DNA of 64,000 nt from Alphaproteobacteria bacterium UBA4588 (GTDB taxonomy: Bacteria > Pseudomonadota > Alphaproteobacteria > Rhodobacterales > Rhodobacteraceae), in contig CAJJAW010000003.1 in assembly GCA_905182195.1 (NCBI GenBank), positions 124,001 to 188,000 on the forward strand, read 5' to 3'. Under the pieces are notes generated by a model. That model had not been told where the DNA came from. It saw nothing but the letters and a program-made list of their open reading frames with translations, and ran no database searches. The position numbers and the translations under genes were made by a program. How positions within the stretch are numbered: position 1 is the stretch's first letter; the number at the start of each line of letters is the position of its first letter. Shown here in pieces: positions 47,022 through 56,995 of the stretch.

Positions 47022-48032
47022 ATGAAAATTCGTGTTTGCGCCACTGCCTTGCTTTCACTTTGCGTGCTTTCTACACCAGCAACCGCTAAAGAGGTGAACG
47101 TCTACTCTTATAGACAACCGCACTTGATAGCACCGCTAACAGACGCATTTACTGAAGCTACTGGAATTACTGTAAACGTAGCCTTTCTAAAAAAAGGCTT
47201 AATTGAACGCCTGCGCGCTGAAGGAAGCCGGACACCCGCTGACTTAGTCTTCACCGTAGATATTTCTCGGCTATATGCAGTTGTTGAGGCCGGGTTAACC
47301 CAACCGTTATCAAAAAAGTCTATAAATAAAAATATCCCACCAGATTTTAGGGACCCCAATGGCCATTGGTTTGGCCTTACCACTCGCGCGCGCATCATTT
47401 ATGCTTCTAAAGACCGCGTAGCCCCTGGAGAAATTACGACGTATGAAGATTTAGCAAGCCCTAAGTGGAGAGGTCGTATTTGTACACGATCCGGCACACA
47501 TCCATATACATTGGCACTAACTGCAGCGCATCTTTACCATCATAATGAAGCTGAGACACTGGCCTGGTTAAAAGCTATTAAAAAAAATCTGGCCCGTAAG
47601 CCCCAAGGTAATGACCGTGCACAGATTAAAGCCATTTGGTCTGGAGAATGCGACATAGCATTAGGTAATACCTATTACATGGGAAAAATGCTCGCCGACC
47701 CCGAACAGTCAGCATGGGCAAGATCGGCATCTATTGAATTTCCAATATTTGAAAATGGTGGCACCCATGTCAACGTGTCGGGCGTTGCTCTCACTAAAGC
47801 TGCCCCAAATCTAGAATTAGCGATCCAATTAGTAGAATTTCTTGCCTCCCCAAAAGCACAGGAAATCTACGCAACAGAAAACTTTGAATATCCAATTGCT
47901 CCCGGCACCCAAGCCGCACCACTAGTGCAGAGCTGGGGTAACTTTAAGACGGATCCAGTCAACCTCACAGCTATTGCTAAACTGCGCGCCAATGCGCTTA
48001 GGCTGATAGAAATTTCTGATTTTGATGGTTAA
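47022..48032 (+). CDS. Iron(III) ABC transporter periplasmic binding protein
   Basis: FutA/IdiA-type ferric-binding protein, 336 residues with a signal peptide (residues 1-22, ATA before Lys). The mature protein opens KEVNVYSYRQPHL, which supplies the first tyrosine, and has GNTYYMGKM with the paired tyrosines that coordinate ferric iron. Length and motifs match the family. The permease and ATPase genes are absent on both sides, so this is an orphan binding protein here. GGAG lies six bases before the ATG. A hairpin ends both this gene and the convergent cyclophilin. Confidence 0.93.
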   Translation: MKIRVCATALLSLCVLSTPATAKEVNVYSYRQPHLIAPLTDAFTEATGITVNVAFLKKGLIERLRAEGSRTPADLVFTVDISRLYAVVEAGLTQPLSKKSINKNIPPDFRDPNGHWFGLTTRARIIYASKDRVAPGEITTYEDLASPKWRGRICTRSGTHPYTLALTAAHLYHHNEAETLAWLKAIKKNLARKPQGNDRAQIKAIWSGECDIALGNTYYMGKMLADPEQSAWARSASIEFPIFENGGTHVNVSGVALTKAAPNLELAIQLVEFLASPKAQEIYATENFEYPIAPGTQAAPLVQSWGNFKTDPVNLTAIAKLRANALRLIEISDFDG

Positions 48033-48054
48033 TTAGCTTACTTGAATTAGTCTC

Positions 48055-48099
48055 ATAAAAAGGGGAATGATAGTTTTTTCTTCTCATACCCCTTTTTAT
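48055..48099. terminator. Bidirectional terminator between convergent genes
   Basis: An 11-bp stem, ATAAAAAGGGG (48055-48065) with CCCCTTTTTAT (48089-48099), closes a 23-base loop. It has A-rich and T-rich flanks, so it can act in both directions, for the iron-binding protein gene and for the periplasmic cyclophilin gene. Confidence 0.8.
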
Positions 48100-48118
48100 T
48101 TAAAATCTCTGACGGCTA

Positions 48119-48667
48119 CTAATCAGTTACAGTAACTTTTTGCATCATGTCTGGTTGCCCATCGATGGCGCCAGATCCCTGATGGCCCAGTTTGAGCTTG
48201 TCAACAATATCCATACCTTCCGTTACGCGTCCCACAACCGTATATTGATTATTGAGAAAGTAGCCCGGCGCAAACATAATGAAAAATTGGCTATTGGCAC
48301 TGTCTGGGCTTTGCGAACGCGCCATTCCAACGACCCCGCGATCAAACGGCACGTCTGAGAATTCAGCAGAAATATTAGCGAGATCCGATCCGCCCATACC
48401 AGCACGCGACATGTCGCTGGCATCTTTTCCAAACTGCACGTCACCTGTTTGAGCCATGAAACCATCAATTACACGGTGAAACACCACCCCATTATAGGCC
48501 CCGTTGGCCGCAAGGGTTTTGATCTGTGCCGTGTGCAAAGGTGCAATATCTTCCAATAGGTCAATGTTGATTGTGCCATTCACATTCTCACCACTAACTT
48601 CAATTTCCAGCCCAACAGAAAATGCCGGGCCCGCTAAAAATAACAGTAAAAAAACAAGCTTACGCAT
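48119..48667 (-). CDS. Periplasmic cyclophilin-type peptidylprolyl isomerase
   Basis: Proline cis-trans isomerase, 182 residues with a signal peptide (residues 1-17, GPAFS). The cyclophilin core shows VVFHRVIDGFMAQTGD (catalytic arginine), MARSQSPDSANSQFFIMFA and LNNQYTVVGRVTEGMDIVDKL. It lies five bases after the cytosolic paralogue and is likely to be co-transcribed with it. Confidence 0.94.
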   Translation of the reverse strand: MRKLVFLLLFLAGPAFSVGLEIEVSGENVNGTINIDLLEDIAPLHTAQIKTLAANGAYNGVVFHRVIDGFMAQTGDVQFGKDASDMSRAGMGGSDLANISAEFSDVPFDRGVVGMARSQSPDSANSQFFIMFAPGYFLNNQYTVVGRVTEGMDIVDKLKLGHQGSGAIDGQPDMMQKVTVTD

Positions 48668-48672
48668 TTTGA

Positions 48673-49260
48673 TTACTCCTTCTTGGCTGCTGGCTTCTTA
48701 GCTGCTGGCTTCTTAGCTGCTGGCTTCTTAGCTGCTGGCTTCTTAGCTGCTGGCTTCTCATCTGCAGCAACTTTCATGCTGATCATTCTATCAGGGTTTT
48801 CTGCAGGTTCGCCACGTGTGATCGCATCCACATGTTCCATGCCTGAGATAACCCGACCGTAAACAGTGTACTGGCCATTAAGGAAATGATTATCAGAGAA
48901 ATTGATGAAAAATTGACTGTTCGCAGAATCAGGGCTCTGCGACCGTGCGGCGCCAATGGTGCCGCGGTCATGGGGCAGCTTGGAAAACTCGGCACGAACA
49001 TTTGGCAGGCTTGATCCACCAGTTCCAGCAGAGCGGAGATTGAAACCATCTTCCATATCACCATGCTGAACATCGCCAGTTTGCGCCATAAAACCATCAA
49101 TTACACGGTGAAACGCAACGTTGTCATACTGCCCAGTGCGCACAAGATCTTTCATCCGGTCACAGTGCAGCGGAGCCACGTCCGGTAAAAGTTCGATGGT
49201 TACTGTCCCAGCTTTGAGTTCCATCAAGATTGTGTTTTCGGGATCTTTAATTTTGGCCAT
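48673..49260 (-). CDS. ppiB: Cytosolic cyclophilin with Lys/Ala/Pro repeat tail
   Basis: Peptidylprolyl isomerase of 195 residues without a signal peptide. Residues about 10-165 are a complete cyclophilin (VAFHRVIDGFMAQTGDVQHG, ARSQSPDSANSQFFINF). The last 27 residues are five copies of AAKKP-type repeat, strongly basic and like a histone H1 tail, encoded by a 15-bp tandem repeat. The tail probably binds nucleic acid or is flexible (inference). It is the upstream partner of the periplasmic paralogue. Confidence 0.94.
   Translation of the reverse strand: MAKIKDPENTILMELKAGTVTIELLPDVAPLHCDRMKDLVRTGQYDNVAFHRVIDGFMAQTGDVQHGDMEDGFNLRSAGTGGSSLPNVRAEFSKLPHDRGTIGAARSQSPDSANSQFFINFSDNHFLNGQYTVYGRVISGMEHVDAITRGEPAENPDRMISMKVAADEKPAAKKPAAKKPAAKKPAAKKPAAKKE
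48686..48760 (-). repeat. 15-bp tandem repeat, five copies
   Basis: Five successive units of GCTGCTGGCTTCTTA (plus-strand reading) from 48686 to 48760, the fifth with one substitution. The repeat is in frame inside the cyclophilin gene and encodes the AAKKP tail. Copy number may vary between strains through slippage. Confidence 0.95.
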
Positions 49261-49382
49261 GGGGCACTCCTTTTCATTCGAAGTGTAACTTAATGAGCTT
49301 TACACCAAAGGAAAAGACCCAACCGGTTGACCAATCGAGCCATATCGGGTGTTAACGATGCAATCAATTCAGGAGCAAGAAC

Positions 49383-50561
49383 GTGGGCTGGAAAATATTA
49401 GATGAAATGAATCTCATGGGTAAGCGCGTATTGACCAGGGTCGACATCAATGTGCCCGTTGAAAATGGTTTGGTGAGCGACACCACACGTATTGACCGGA
49501 TTGCTCCCACTGTGCGTCATATCCTGCAGTCTGGTGCCACTCCTATTTTAATCGCGCATTTTGGCCGCCCAAAGGGCAAGCCTATGCCTGAAATGTCCCT
49601 CTCCGTGACCTTGCCAGCCTTAGAATCTGCTCTTGGTGTGCCAGTTAAATTTACCACACTCGATAAAGCCCGAGAAACCATCGCATTTTCGAAAAACCAA
49701 GTGGTCTTGATCGAAAATATACGCTTTGAGCCTGGCGAAGAGCAAAATGACGCCGCTTTGGCGCAGCGTTTAGCGGATTTGGGCGATATCTATTGCAATG
49801 ATGCCTTTTCAACAGCCCATAGGGCCCATGTGTCCACAGAGGCCTTAGCACGTCTACTACCTAGCTGCGCTGGCCGCTTGATGGCGGAAGAGCTTAGCGC
49901 TTTGGAGGCAGCATTAGGAGCACCACAGCGGCCTGTTGTGGCGGTTGTAGGCGGCGCCAAAGTATCTTCCAAACTTGGTCTCCTGGGGAATCTGGTGGCC
50001 AAAGTGGATCATCTGGTCATAGGCGGTGGAATGGCCAATACTTTTCTGGCAGCATTAGGGCATGGTGTGGGCAAAAGCCTGTGCGAGCATGATTTAGCAG
50101 ATACCGCACGTACTATTCTTGCCATGGCGGAAACATCCGGATGCGAGATCATTCTCCCTTCGGATGTGGTTGTGGCACACAGCTTTGCGGCGCATGCTGA
50201 TCATGAAACTGTCGACGCAAGCGCCTGCCCTACCGACGCGATAATCTTGGACGCGGGTCCGGCAACTGTTGCACGTGTTGGAGCTTGCTTTGCCCAGGCC
50301 TGTACCGTGATCTGGAATGGACCACTTGGTGCATTTGAACTAGAGCCCTTTGACCGCGCCACAAACGCCGCCGCGCAGGCCGCCGCAACCCTTACCAGAG
50401 CGGGCAAGCTGATTTCTGTGGCCGGCGGAGGTGATACTGTGGCCGCATTAAATCAAGCTGGCGTAGCGGACGATTTTACTTATATTTCCACTGCAGGCGG
50501 TGCATTTTTGGAGTGGATGGAAGGCAAAGAACTGCCTGGCGTCGCTGCGTTGACAGCATAA
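49383..50561 (+). CDS. pgk: Phosphoglycerate kinase
   Basis: Glycolytic and gluconeogenic enzyme interconverting 1,3-bisphosphoglycerate and 3-phosphoglycerate with ADP/ATP. The 392-residue protein shows [11 protein letters not shown], the substrate [42 protein letters not shown] and the ATP-site GGGDT. It starts at a GTG at 49383 with AGGAG eight bases upstream. Followed 100 bases later by class I aldolase, giving a small glycolytic group. Confidence 0.97.
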   Translation: MGWKILDEMNLMGKRVLTRVDINVPVENGLVSDTTRIDRIAPTVRHILQSGATPILIAHFGRPKGKPMPEMSLSVTLPALESALGVPVKFTTLDKARETIAFSKNQVVLIENIRFEPGEEQNDAALAQRLADLGDIYCNDAFSTAHRAHVSTEALARLLPSCAGRLMAEELSALEAALGAPQRPVVAVVGGAKVSSKLGLLGNLVAKVDHLVIGGGMANTFLAALGHGVGKSLCEHDLADTARTILAMAETSGCEIILPSDVVVAHSFAAHADHETVDASACPTDAIILDAGPATVARVGACFAQACTVIWNGPLGAFELEPFDRATNAAAQAAATLTRAGKLISVAGGGDTVAALNQAGVADDFTYISTAGGAFLEWMEGKELPGVAALTA

Positions 50562-50661
50562 ATGAATTTAATTTTAGGCTGTTAGCGCCACCATTATTGA
50601 AGCTTTGCCTCAAGCACCATAAACTAGTTAAATATATGCATCTTTTTTTGGGGTATACGAG

Positions 50662-51555
50662 ATGGCAAATCAAGAGCAAATGGATCTCATTAAGTCAGGC
50701 GAAGGCTTTATCGCAGCGTTAGATCAAAGTGGCGGCTCAACTCCAAAAGCTCTGGGTGCTTATGGCATTGAATCAAGTGCTTATGCCTCTGAAGCTGAAA
50801 TGTATAACCTGATTCATGAGATGCGCGCCCGTATTTCGCGATCTCCTAACTTTACAGGTAAGAAAGTTATTGGTGCCATATTGTTTGAAGATACTATGGA
50901 TCGCGAATTTGGTGGCAAACAAGCCCCAACTTATCTCTGGCAACAACGCGGCGTGGTTCCCTTTCTAAAGGTGGATAAAGGTCTTTTAGATAATGCTGAC
51001 CATGTACAACTTATGAGGCCAATGCCAGGTTTGGATGCTCTGCTGATCCGTGCTAAAAATCTCGCCGTGTTTGGCACTAAAATGCGTTCCGTTATCCATG
51101 CTGCCAACCACAACGGTATTAGAAAAATTGTTGAACAACAGTTTAAAGTTGGCGCGCAAATCACAGCACATGGATTGGTACCAATCTTGGAACCGGAAAT
51201 CATCATTACAATATCTGATAAGAAAGAAGCAGAAACAATACTGCACGCCTCCTTACTGGAAGCTTTAGATAAACTTCCTTCCAATCAAATAGTTATTCTA
51301 AAACTCACACTGCCCGAAGTTGATAACCACTATTATGAACTGTGCCAGCATCCACGCGTTTTGTCTGTCATGGCCTTGTCAGGCGGCTATAGCAGGAGCG
51401 AGGCCATTGCACGTTTGGCTAAAAATACATCGATGATTGCCAGCTTCTCCCGTGCGCTCACTGAAGGGTTAACAGCCCAACAAAGTGATGCCGAATTTGA
51501 TCAAGCCTTGAGCCAAACAATCGATGGCATCTACCAAGCGTCAATTTCTGGATAA
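50662..51555 (+). CDS. Fructose-bisphosphate aldolase class I
   Basis: Schiff-base aldolase cleaving fructose 1,6-bisphosphate, 297 residues. Family stretches include FIAALDQSGGSTPKAL, ILFEDTMDREFGGK, GVVPFLKVDKGL, ILEPEIIIT and VILKLTLPEVDNHY, whose lysines include the Schiff-base residue. It is the bacterial class I type typical of roseobacters and unrelated in sequence to class II enzymes. The start is the ATG at 50662. Confidence 0.93.
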   Translation: MANQEQMDLIKSGEGFIAALDQSGGSTPKALGAYGIESSAYASEAEMYNLIHEMRARISRSPNFTGKKVIGAILFEDTMDREFGGKQAPTYLWQQRGVVPFLKVDKGLLDNADHVQLMRPMPGLDALLIRAKNLAVFGTKMRSVIHAANHNGIRKIVEQQFKVGAQITAHGLVPILEPEIIITISDKKEAETILHASLLEALDKLPSNQIVILKLTLPEVDNHYYELCQHPRVLSVMALSGGYSRSEAIARLAKNTSMIASFSRALTEGLTAQQSDAEFDQALSQTIDGIYQASISG

Positions 51556-51633
51556 AATGCGAATCAGGGGATTCACAGCAGCGAATCTGTATGCCATAGT
51601 GCTTTAAAGCCCGAGAGAGGCAGAAGGCAGTAA

Positions 51634-51933
51634 ATGGCAAATCGTAATGCTCCCCCTATTGGTCCCTTGGCTGTAACAGTCGTGTCCCTCACCCTGGCGG
51701 CATATTTCGTATTTTCTGCGGTACAAGGCGACTATGGTGTTTTACGGCGTGCTGAGTATCTTTCCGAATCTAAAGCTCTAATTCTGCATTTATACCAGCT
51801 GCAAAGCTCAATATCCTTACTGGAAAATAAGACACTGCGCTTATCTGATCACTATCTTGACCTTGACCTTTTGGACCAACAGGCACGGGACGTTTTAGGA
51901 TTAATTCGTCCAGACGAAATTGTTATTCAATAA
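51634..51933 (+). CDS. FtsB/DivIC-like septum formation initiator
   Basis: Small bitopic division protein of 99 residues. It has one membrane segment (residues about 12-29), a short coiled coil (YLSESKALILHLYQLQSSISLLENKTLRL), and a C-terminal DLLDQQARDVLGLIRPDEIVI motif typical of the FtsB/DivIC family in this position upstream of pdhA. It is expected to join FtsL and FtsQ at the septum. Confidence 0.88.
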   Translation: MANRNAPPIGPLAVTVVSLTLAAYFVFSAVQGDYGVLRRAEYLSESKALILHLYQLQSSISLLENKTLRLSDHYLDLDLLDQQARDVLGLIRPDEIVIQ

Positions 51934-52054
51934 ATAATAATTTATAGTATTCTGATTACATGTACTATTTTCTTAAGAAAATAAATTGTTCCTATTTCTT
52001 ATGTATATGTGATAGAAGGTAGTTTAACGCTAAACTATTTATTGCGAGGTCCCA

Positions 52055-53053
52055 ATGGCGGCTAAAAAAACTAGCAAAGCAAATGTATCAAAAGACGACT
52101 TGATGCATTTCTATCGTGAAATGTTGCTTATCCGGCGCTTTGAAGAAAAGGCTGGGCAGCTGTACGGCATGGGATTAATCGGCGGATTTTGCCATCTATA
52201 TATCGGACAAGAAGCTGTTGTCGTCGGCTTGGAAGCTGTCGCAGAAGAGGGTGACAAGCGTGTAACGTCATACCGCGATCATGGGCACATGCTGGCCTGT
52301 GGCATGGAGGCCGACGGCGTTATGGCCGAATTGACCGGGCGGAGCGGCGGATATTCCAAGGGCAAGGGCGGCTCGATGCACATGTTCTCGAAAGAGAAAC
52401 ATTTTTATGGCGGCCACGGCATTGTTGGGGCACAAGTTCCAATCGGTGCAGGCCTAGCCTTTGCAGACAAATACCTTGGGAATGGCCGCGTAACTTTCGC
52501 CTACTTTGGTGATGGAGCAGCCAACCAAGGACAAGTTTACGAGACCTTTAACATGGCAGCTCTTTGGGACTTACCTGTAATATTTGTGATTGAAAACAAT
52601 CAATACGCAATGGGCACATCACAGCAACGCTCCACTTCTTCCGCTGAAATCTACGAGCGTGGGCACGCTTTTGGTATTCCCGGTGAAGCTGTCGATGGTA
52701 TGGATGTTCTAGCGGTACAAGCCGCTGGCGAGACCGCTGTCGCACATTGTCGTTCCAGTAAGGGTCCCTACATCCTAGAAATTAAAACCTATCGTTACCG
52801 CGGGCATTCAATGTCAGACCCGGCGAAATACCGCACCCGTGAGGAAGTCCAGAAGATACGTGAAGAAAAAGACGCCATTGAACATGTGCGTGATCTTCTT
52901 TTGACCGGAAAACATTGCAATGAAGACGATCTAAAAGTGATCGACAAAGAAATTAAAGCGGTCGTGAATAAAAGCGCCGAATTTGCAAAAGAAAGTCCAG
53001 AACCCGCCTTGGAAGAACTTTGGACAGATATTTATGCACAGGTGGAGGATTAA
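52055..53053 (+). CDS. pdhA: Pyruvate dehydrogenase E1 component, alpha subunit
   Basis: Thiamine-diphosphate subunit of the pyruvate dehydrogenase complex, 332 residues. The ThDP motif GDGAANQGQVYETFNMAALWDLPVIFVIENNQYAMGTS begins at GDG (about residue 148) and ends at NN. YRGHSMSDPAKYRTREEV is the phosphorylation-loop-like region of E1-alpha. GAGG precedes the ATG. It lies three bases before pdhB in a pdhABC operon that encodes the alphaproteobacterial heterotetrameric E1. Confidence 0.97.
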   Translation: MAAKKTSKANVSKDDLMHFYREMLLIRRFEEKAGQLYGMGLIGGFCHLYIGQEAVVVGLEAVAEEGDKRVTSYRDHGHMLACGMEADGVMAELTGRSGGYSKGKGGSMHMFSKEKHFYGGHGIVGAQVPIGAGLAFADKYLGNGRVTFAYFGDGAANQGQVYETFNMAALWDLPVIFVIENNQYAMGTSQQRSTSSAEIYERGHAFGIPGEAVDGMDVLAVQAAGETAVAHCRSSKGPYILEIKTYRYRGHSMSDPAKYRTREEVQKIREEKDAIEHVRDLLLTGKHCNEDDLKVIDKEIKAVVNKSAEFAKESPEPALEELWTDIYAQVED

Positions 53054-53056
53054 CCC

Positions 53057-54421
53057 ATGGCTATTGAAATATTAATGCCCGCTCTATCGCCCACGATGGA
53101 AGAAGGCACATTGGCTAAATGGCTGGTGGCCGAAGGCGATAAGGTCAGTTCAGGCGATATCCTTGCAGAAATTGAAACCGACAAAGCCACGATGGAATTT
53201 GAGGCCGTTGATGAAGGGATCATCGCTAAGCTGTTGATTGCTGAAGGTACTGCTGCTGTGGCCGTCAACTCCGCTATTGCTGTATTGCTGGAAGAGGGGG
53301 AGATTTTATCTGACGCAGCCCCTGCTGCTACCATTGCATCAGCCCCTGCCCCAGTGCTCGTAGCCGCATCCGTTCCAGCACAAGTTCAGGCGCCAAAGCA
53401 AGGCAATGTAGTCGAACAAGATCTGCCTGAAGGTACCACATTCAAAACACAGACCGTGCGCGAAGCAATACGGGAGGCCATGTCCGAAGAGATGCGGCGT
53501 GATCAGACTGTTTATTTGATGGGCGAAGAAGTAGCCGAATACCAAGGCGCCTACAAAATCTCACAAGGCATGCTTGATGAGTTTGGTACAAAGCGCGTGA
53601 TTGACACGCCGATCACCGAGCATGGTTTTTCTGGTATAGCCGTCGGCGCGGCTTTTGGAGGTCTTAAACCTATTGTTGAGTTTATGACCTTTAACTTTGC
53701 CATGCAGGCGATGGATCAGATCATTAACTCGGCAGCCAAAACACTATACATGTCCGGCGGCCAGATGGGTGCACCTATGGTGTTTCGTGGGCCCAATGGG
53801 GCTGCTGCGAGAGTTGGTGCGCAACACAGCCAAGATTTTGCTGCATGGTATGCGCATATTCCTGGCCTGAAAGTTGTCCAGCCTTACTCCGCCGCTGATG
53901 CTAAGGGCCTTCTAAAATCCGCCATTCGTGATCCAAATCCAGTGATCTTCCTGGAAAATGAGATGCTTTATGGTCAGAGTTTTGAAGTTCCTAACTTGTC
54001 AGATTACATTGTGCCTTTGGGTAAGGCGCGGATCTGGCGCGAAGGAAATGATATTACACTGGTGAGCTTTGGCATTGGCATGAAATATGCCCTTCAGGCC
54101 GCTGATCAGTTGGTAGAAATGGGTGTAAGTGTTGAAGTAGTCGACCTACGTTGCTTGCGGCCACTGGACACAGAGACAATTGTGAATTCCGTCAAGAAGA
54201 CTAACCGTTGCGTCACGATAGAAGAAGGTTTCCCGGTATGTTCTATAGGTAATTATATTTCCTCAGTATTGATGCAAGAGGCCTTCGATTACCTTGATGC
54301 GCCGGTGATCAATTGTACCGGCAAAGATGTTCCGATGCCCTATGCTGCTAATCTTGAAAAATTGGCCTTGGTCACCACTGAAGATGTGATGGCCGCTGCT
54401 AAATCAGTCCTATATCGTTAA
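53057..54421 (+). CDS. pdhB: Pyruvate dehydrogenase E1 component, beta subunit, with lipoyl domain
   Basis: Second E1 subunit, 454 residues. Residues 1-80 are a complete lipoyl domain with the lipoylated lysine in ETDKATM (K43), followed by an Ala/Pro-rich linker (about 90-125). The rest is the transketolase-like E1-beta ([52 protein letters not shown]). A lipoyl-bearing E1-beta is known from alphaproteobacteria such as Zymomonas and rhizobia. The domain strongly resembles the N-terminus of the E2 encoded next, and probably arose from it. Confidence 0.96.
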   Translation: MAIEILMPALSPTMEEGTLAKWLVAEGDKVSSGDILAEIETDKATMEFEAVDEGIIAKLLIAEGTAAVAVNSAIAVLLEEGEILSDAAPAATIASAPAPVLVAASVPAQVQAPKQGNVVEQDLPEGTTFKTQTVREAIREAMSEEMRRDQTVYLMGEEVAEYQGAYKISQGMLDEFGTKRVIDTPITEHGFSGIAVGAAFGGLKPIVEFMTFNFAMQAMDQIINSAAKTLYMSGGQMGAPMVFRGPNGAAARVGAQHSQDFAAWYAHIPGLKVVQPYSAADAKGLLKSAIRDPNPVIFLENEMLYGQSFEVPNLSDYIVPLGKARIWREGNDITLVSFGIGMKYALQAADQLVEMGVSVEVVDLRCLRPLDTETIVNSVKKTNRCVTIEEGFPVCSIGNYISSVLMQEAFDYLDAPVINCTGKDVPMPYAANLEKLALVTTEDVMAAAKSVLYR

Positions 54422-54431
54422 GGAGCGCCCT

Positions 54432-55691
54432 ATGGCACTTGAAATTCTTATGCCTGCCCTATCGCCGACTATGGAAGAAGGCACTCTCGCTAAATGGTTT
54501 GTGTCAGAGGGCGATTTAGTCCAATCTGGGGATCTGTTGGCCGAGATTGAAACTGACAAGGCGACCATGGAGTTTGAAGCCGTTGACGAGGGCGTTATTG
54601 GCAAGCTATTAGTGGCCGAAGGTACTGCCAATGTAAAAGTAAACACCGCAATTGCGGTTTTGCTTGAAGACGGGGATGCAGCTGACGTGAAGGTACCACC
54701 TGCAATACCCGCTGTGGTCGCTGCTGAGGTTACCGCGCCCAATGTAGAATTTTTAACTTCAGCGGCACCCGTGACCTCAACTGGTACCCGTATTTTTGCC
54801 TCCCCCCTTGCACGGCGCATCGCATCTGACAGTGGCTTGGTTTTGGCAGATATTACTGGGTCTGGCCCTAAGGGTCGGATTGTTAAGGCTGATGTACGCA
54901 CGAAAATAGCACCATCAGACACCCTAACAGCGCCTGAAACTGCTAGAACCATCCCAACCTCAGCCAACGCAACTGCAGTTGAAGCGATGTATGAAGGGCG
55001 AGCGTTCAAAACCGTACCGCTGGATAGCATGCGAAAGATAATTGCCGCGCGTTTGACCGAAGCCAAGCAAACCATTCCACATTTCTACCTGCGTCGTGAC
55101 ATCCACTTAGACAATCTTCTAAAGGTCCGTGGTGAAGTCAACAAAACTTTAGATGCCCGCGGCATCAAAACTTCAGTCAACGACTTTATCATAAAAGCCT
55201 GTGCTCTTGCATTGCAAAAGGTGCCCACCGCCAATGCAGTTTGGGCTGGAGATCGGATTTTGCAGATGAAAGCCTCAGATATCTCCGTGGCAGTAGCCAT
55301 TGAAGGCGGCTTGTTCACCCCTGTTTTGCTGGACGCCGACACCAAATCTCTATCACAAGTGGCAGTTCAAATGAAAGATCTCGCCGAACGAGCGCGAAAC
55401 CGCAAACTGACCCCACATGAATACCAAGGCGGCAGCTTCTCAATCTCTAATCTTGGCATGATGGGAATCGACAATTTTGACGCTGTGATTAATCCACCGC
55501 AAGGTGCAATCTTAGCGGTAGGTGCTGGTAAAAAATGTCCTGTGGTTCTTGGCGATGGTAGCCTGTCTGTGGCCACAGTTATGTCGGTAACCATGTCAGT
55601 GGATCACCGGGTGATTGATGGAGCTTTAGGCGCTGAATTGTTGGATGAGATTGTTAAAAGCCTTGAAAACCCCCTGTCTATGCTAGTCTAA
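54432..55691 (+). CDS. pdhC: Dihydrolipoamide acetyltransferase (E2) of pyruvate dehydrogenase
   Basis: E2 core of the complex, 419 residues. It has one lipoyl domain (K43 in ETDKATM), an Ala/Pro/Thr linker, a peripheral subunit-binding domain ([31 protein letters not shown], about residues 115-150), and a catalytic acetyltransferase domain ending in [16 protein letters not shown] with the His-Asp pair. AAGGAG lies before the ATG and the gap from pdhB is 10 bases. No E3 gene follows. Confidence 0.96.
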   Translation: MALEILMPALSPTMEEGTLAKWFVSEGDLVQSGDLLAEIETDKATMEFEAVDEGVIGKLLVAEGTANVKVNTAIAVLLEDGDAADVKVPPAIPAVVAAEVTAPNVEFLTSAAPVTSTGTRIFASPLARRIASDSGLVLADITGSGPKGRIVKADVRTKIAPSDTLTAPETARTIPTSANATAVEAMYEGRAFKTVPLDSMRKIIAARLTEAKQTIPHFYLRRDIHLDNLLKVRGEVNKTLDARGIKTSVNDFIIKACALALQKVPTANAVWAGDRILQMKASDISVAVAIEGGLFTPVLLDADTKSLSQVAVQMKDLAERARNRKLTPHEYQGGSFSISNLGMMGIDNFDAVINPPQGAILAVGAGKKCPVVLGDGSLSVATVMSVTMSVDHRVIDGALGAELLDEIVKSLENPLSMLV

Positions 55692-55763
55692 ACAAGGCTC
55701 CCAAAAGGGAATGTCTGCGCGATTAGATCAGACTATTAGTTTTTTATTTATTAAAGTATTACG

Positions 55764-56561
55764 TTACCCTAAGAGCTGGTTCATCATCACTGATGGCTGG
55801 TCACAGCCAGCCGTACCCACGATTTTGGCTGGTACGCCCGCCACTGTTTTGCATGGTGGCACCTCGTGCAAAACTACAGAACCAGCCGCAATACGGCTAC
55901 AATGTCCCACCTTGATGTTTCCCAGCACCTTTGCGCCTGCTCCAATCAGCACACCGTCACCAATCTTTGGATGACGATCAGAATCTTGCTTTCCCGTACC
56001 ACCGAGGGTTACAGAATGCAGCATAGATACATTATTGCCAACAACGGCAGTTTCGCCAATTACGATCGAGTGGGCATGGTCAATCATCAAACCTTTACCG
56101 ATAACCGCTGCAGGGTGAATATCTACGCCAAAGACTTCAGATATTCGGCTTTGAAAGAAATAAGCCAAATTCTTACGGCCAGACATCCACAGAAAATGTC
56201 CAATGCGATAGGCTTGAGTGGCCTGAAACCCTTTGAAAAACAATAAAGGCTGGGTGAGGTTATGGCAGGCTGGATCACGCTCTCGTACTGCTACCAAATC
56301 AGCCCGCGAAAAGGCTCCAATCTTACCAAACTCGATAGCTTCATCAGAGATTTCTCGCAGCATCTGCTCTGGCATCTCTTGCGAGGCCAACTTCAAAGCA
56401 ATACGATAAGATAAAGCCTGATCCAGGCTGTTATGGTGCAGAATGCTGGAATGAATCATGGCGCCAAGTAGGGGTTCTTGCTCAATACCATGCTGTGCCT
56501 CAATCACCATTTGATTCCAAACTGGATCAAGTGATTCAACTTCTTTGACTATTTGTGCCAT
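55764..56561 (-). CDS. cysE: Serine O-acetyltransferase
   Basis: Acetylates serine from acetyl-CoA for cysteine synthesis. The 265-residue protein has an N-terminal helical domain and a C-terminal left-handed beta-helix of hexapeptide repeats: GVDIHPAAVIGKGLMIDHAHSIVIGETAVVGNNVSMLHSVTLGG, then HPKIGDGVLIGAGAKVLGNI. The active-site His and Asp are in the DHAHS and HSVTLGG region. It is convergent with pdhC, and upstream is a gene-empty stretch. Confidence 0.95.
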   Translation of the reverse strand: MAQIVKEVESLDPVWNQMVIEAQHGIEQEPLLGAMIHSSILHHNSLDQALSYRIALKLASQEMPEQMLREISDEAIEFGKIGAFSRADLVAVRERDPACHNLTQPLLFFKGFQATQAYRIGHFLWMSGRKNLAYFFQSRISEVFGVDIHPAAVIGKGLMIDHAHSIVIGETAVVGNNVSMLHSVTLGGTGKQDSDRHPKIGDGVLIGAGAKVLGNIKVGHCSRIAAGSVVLHEVPPCKTVAGVPAKIVGTAGCDQPSVMMNQLLG

Positions 56562-56995
56562 AATAATGGTCCCTCAATTAAGAGAATTAGTTAACATTGA
56601 AATATGCCTAATGCAAAGATTTTTGAGTGTGTGTGTCAAACCGTAAAGCCATGCATGTTTTGAGTCCTGAAAATAGAAGCTTACGGAGATATTTTCTTTT
56701 TAAGGTTTCATAAGATAATTGAATATCAATGTTAATTACTTACTTAGGCACTTTGTCTACTCTGAAATGGAGTTCACCAATGCCGCTATATTTACTTTTT
56801 CTAGAAATTATTTCTTTAAAAAAAATATCTTGAATGCAAAACCTGTCACTCAATCACAATATTTATAAAGCAGATCATCAATTATTGCAGGTTTCAACTT
56901 AGTCAATATATGTTTGTCTCAAACGCTTCAAAGCGCAATAACGTGATACATATATGCTACCCGTGTCTAAAGCAGTTCGATTGATCTTAACAGAA
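56562..56995. other. AT-rich gene-empty stretch between cysE and mltG
   Basis: About 430 bases without a convincing gene. Both flanking genes are on the minus strand, so this holds the cysE promoter and the mltG 3' end. A small hairpin CGCTT-CA-AAGCG occurs near 56926-56937. No regulatory box or RNA motif was recognised. Confidence 0.5.

Noticed and set aside
48686-48760. CRISPR array or non-coding satellite
   Set aside because: Five adjacent 15-bp units without spacers, in frame with a cyclophilin gene.
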